6,572 nt of DNA, from contig JAHEJH010000119.1 in NCBI GenBank assembly GCA_024638905.1, positions 1 through 6,572 on the forward strand, read 5' to 3'. The notes under the pieces were generated by a model. The model saw nothing but the letters and a program-made list of their open reading frames with translations, had not been told where the DNA came from and searched no databases. Position 1 is the stretch's first letter; every line of letters starts with the position of its first letter. The position numbers and the translations under genes are program-made. Positions 5,674 through 6,572 of this stretch are shown here, in pieces. The stretch is from Luminiphilus sp. GTDB taxonomy: Bacteria; Pseudomonadota; Gammaproteobacteria; Pseudomonadales; Halieaceae.

Positions 5674-6509
5674 CGGCGCTTGACTCGCATCAATGATTCC
5701 TGCGCGGTCGACGCCAGCAGGGTGCCATCCTGCGACCACAAAAATCCACGACTGAACCCTCTACCGCCACCCGCTCTCGGGCTGTCGCAGTCGTAGAGTA
5801 CCCAGTCGTCCATTTTGCCCGGGTGATGGAACCAGATGGCATGGTCCAGACTGGCGGCCATGAAATGCTTGATCGGGTTGCTGAACGGGTGCGGGTAAAA
5901 AACCGTGCTGAGTAGCGAGTAGTCGGAGATCATCACCAGCGCCGCCTGATGCGTTGCGCGGTCGTCGCGCAGGGGGCCCACGGCGCGGAACCAGGATCGC
6001 CCAAGCGGTGGCTGCTCCTCGGCGAGGTACTCGGTCACTCGCTGTCGCTCGATCTGGTAGAGATCGATCAGATTGGGGTCGCCGGGCTTGGTGGTAAACC
6101 CCCGAAAGCTCGATAGATCGTCCGCCTCGGAGCGGGGTGCCGGGACCTCTGGCATGGAGAAGCAGTGACTGACGCCTTCTTCTTCGCAGTGGTAACTGAT
6201 CGAGGTATTGAAAATGGCCTCGCCCTTCTGTCGGGCGACCACGCGGCGGGTTGAGAAGGATCGCCCGTCCCGGATGGGATCGACTTCAAAATCGATCGGT
6301 ATGGACGGATCCCCGGCACGGAGGAAGTAAGCATGGAGGCTGTGGGCGTTGAGTTCAGGCTCCACGGTCTGGTTGGCGGCCATCAAACACTGGGCGACGA
6401 CTTGCCCCCCGAAGATCCTTTGCTGTGGCATGAGGCTATCGCCGATAAAGGTGAAGGCGTCGGTTTGGCGCGGCGCAATGTGCTCAAGCACTTCGGTAAA
6501 GCAGGTCAC
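5670..6509 (-). CDS. tesB: Acyl-CoA thioesterase II, TesB family
   Basis: TesB hydrolyses medium- and long-chain acyl-CoA to free fatty acid and CoA in the cytoplasm. The 279-residue protein (286 in E. coli) has the double hot-dog fold: an N-terminal half with RIFGGQVVAQ (31-40), HSLHAYFLRAGD (56-67) and RDGRSFSTRRV (80-90), and a C-terminal half with the substrate-side helix. The catalytic triad of E. coli TesB (Asp204, Thr228, Gln278) falls at Asp196 (MISDYSLL), Ser220 (AASLDHAIWFH) and Gln270 (STAQESLMR), all with the same offset of 8. The threonine is thus a serine, a conservative change that keeps the hydroxyl. Translation starts at GTG (6507-6509) behind AAGGA six bases upstream. The gene converges on the + strand operon and overlaps its last gene by 4 bases. 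It may limit acyl-CoA build-up or release CoA during fatty-acid oxidation. Confidence 0.96.
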   Translation of the reverse strand: MTCFTEVLEHIAPRQTDAFTFIGDSLMPQQRIFGGQVVAQCLMAANQTVEPELNAHSLHAYFLRAGDPSIPIDFEVDPIRDGRSFSTRRVVARQKGEAIFNTSISYHCEEEGVSHCFSMPEVPAPRSEADDLSSFRGFTTKPGDPNLIDLYQIERQRVTEYLAEEQPPLGRSWFRAVGPLRDDRATHQAALVMISDYSLLSTVFYPHPFSNPIKHFMAASLDHAIWFHHPGKMDDWVLYDCDSPRAGGGRGFSRGFLWSQDGTLLASTAQESLMRVKRR

Positions 6510-6515
6510 GGGAAA

Positions 6516-6520
6516 TCCTT
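6516..6520 (-). promoter_or_regulatory. Ribosome-binding site supporting the GTG start of tesB
   Basis: On the - strand, AAGGA stands 6 bases before the GTG start of tesB. It is preceded by TA, making TAAGGA, so a stop codon of a possible upstream gene may overlap it. No in-frame ATG closer to the conserved N-terminus competes with the GTG. Confidence 0.65.
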
Positions 6521-6550
6521 ACTGCAGATGTGTGGGCGAGGCCAGCCCCG

Positions 6551-6572
6551 AAAAAAATACGGAGAAGTATTC
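6551..6572 (-). terminator. Possible weak rho-independent terminator or dyad upstream of tesB
   Basis: Read on the - strand, AATAC and GTATT form a 5-bp stem around a 6-base loop (TTCTCC), and the 3' arm runs into seven T residues (6557-6551). The form is that of an intrinsic terminator for a gene just outside the window, but the stem is short and AT-rich. It could instead be a regulator-binding dyad in the tesB promoter region or chance. The window edge cuts off any extension of the stem. Confidence 0.25.

Larger units (their letters stand above)
6510..6572 (-). other. Leader of tesB, partly unresolved
   Basis: These 63 bases upstream of tesB hold its ribosome-binding site and the hairpin at 6551-6572. 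All three - strand frames are open in from the edge. One ends at TAA (6521-6519), touching the ribosome-binding site, with last residues SGLASPTHLQ. Another ends at a TGA that overlaps the tesB GTG (GTGA). Either could be the tail of an upstream gene, but 60 bases are too few to tell, and no -35/-10 pair is convincing. Confidence 0.3.

Noticed and set aside
6534..6548. GGGC/GCCC inverted repeat in the tesB leader
   Set aside because: A 4-bp stem with no T-run on either side, expected by chance in GC-rich DNA.

Overview
The window is a densely packed stretch of bacterial chromosome, moderately GC-rich, with seven genes and almost no intergenic DNA. AceK (isocitrate dehydrogenase kinase/phosphatase) is largely restricted to Proteobacteria. 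Together with paired acyl-CoA dehydrogenases and a TesB thioesterase, it suggests an aerobic, lipid-using gammaproteobacterium, perhaps a marine one of the Halieaceae/OM60 kind. The phylum-level call is well supported; the family-level guess is only an inference.

Layout: positions 2-5673 hold six genes in a row on the + strand, separated by gaps of only 2 to 20 bases, so probably one transcript. In order they are: the C-terminal part of an acyl-CoA dehydrogenase (PimC-like large subunit, cut by the window edge); a complete second acyl-CoA dehydrogenase (PimD-like small subunit); an NAD-type short-chain dehydrogenase/reductase; aceK; and two adjacent but divergent histidine (phosphoglycerate-mutase-fold) phosphatases. 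A convergent - strand gene for acyl-CoA thioesterase II (tesB) shares its stop-codon bases (CTAG, 5670-5673) with the last + strand gene. The final ~60 bases hold the tesB ribosome-binding site and a weak terminator-like hairpin on the - strand.

How the genes may work together: the two dehydrogenases look like the catalytic and non-catalytic halves of a heteromeric enzyme for the first oxidation of an acyl-CoA. The SDR could act on a hydroxyacyl, alcohol or ketone intermediate. The acetyl-CoA produced is used productively only if isocitrate is diverted to the glyoxylate bypass, which is the switch AceK controls by phosphorylating isocitrate dehydrogenase. TesB trims acyl-CoA pools from the opposite strand. 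No mobile element, CRISPR array, RNA gene or phage signature was seen. The points most worth a second look are the placement of aceK inside a beta-oxidation operon rather than beside aceBA, and catalytic-residue substitutions in the SDR (Asn to His) and in the first histidine phosphatase (second His to Ser).
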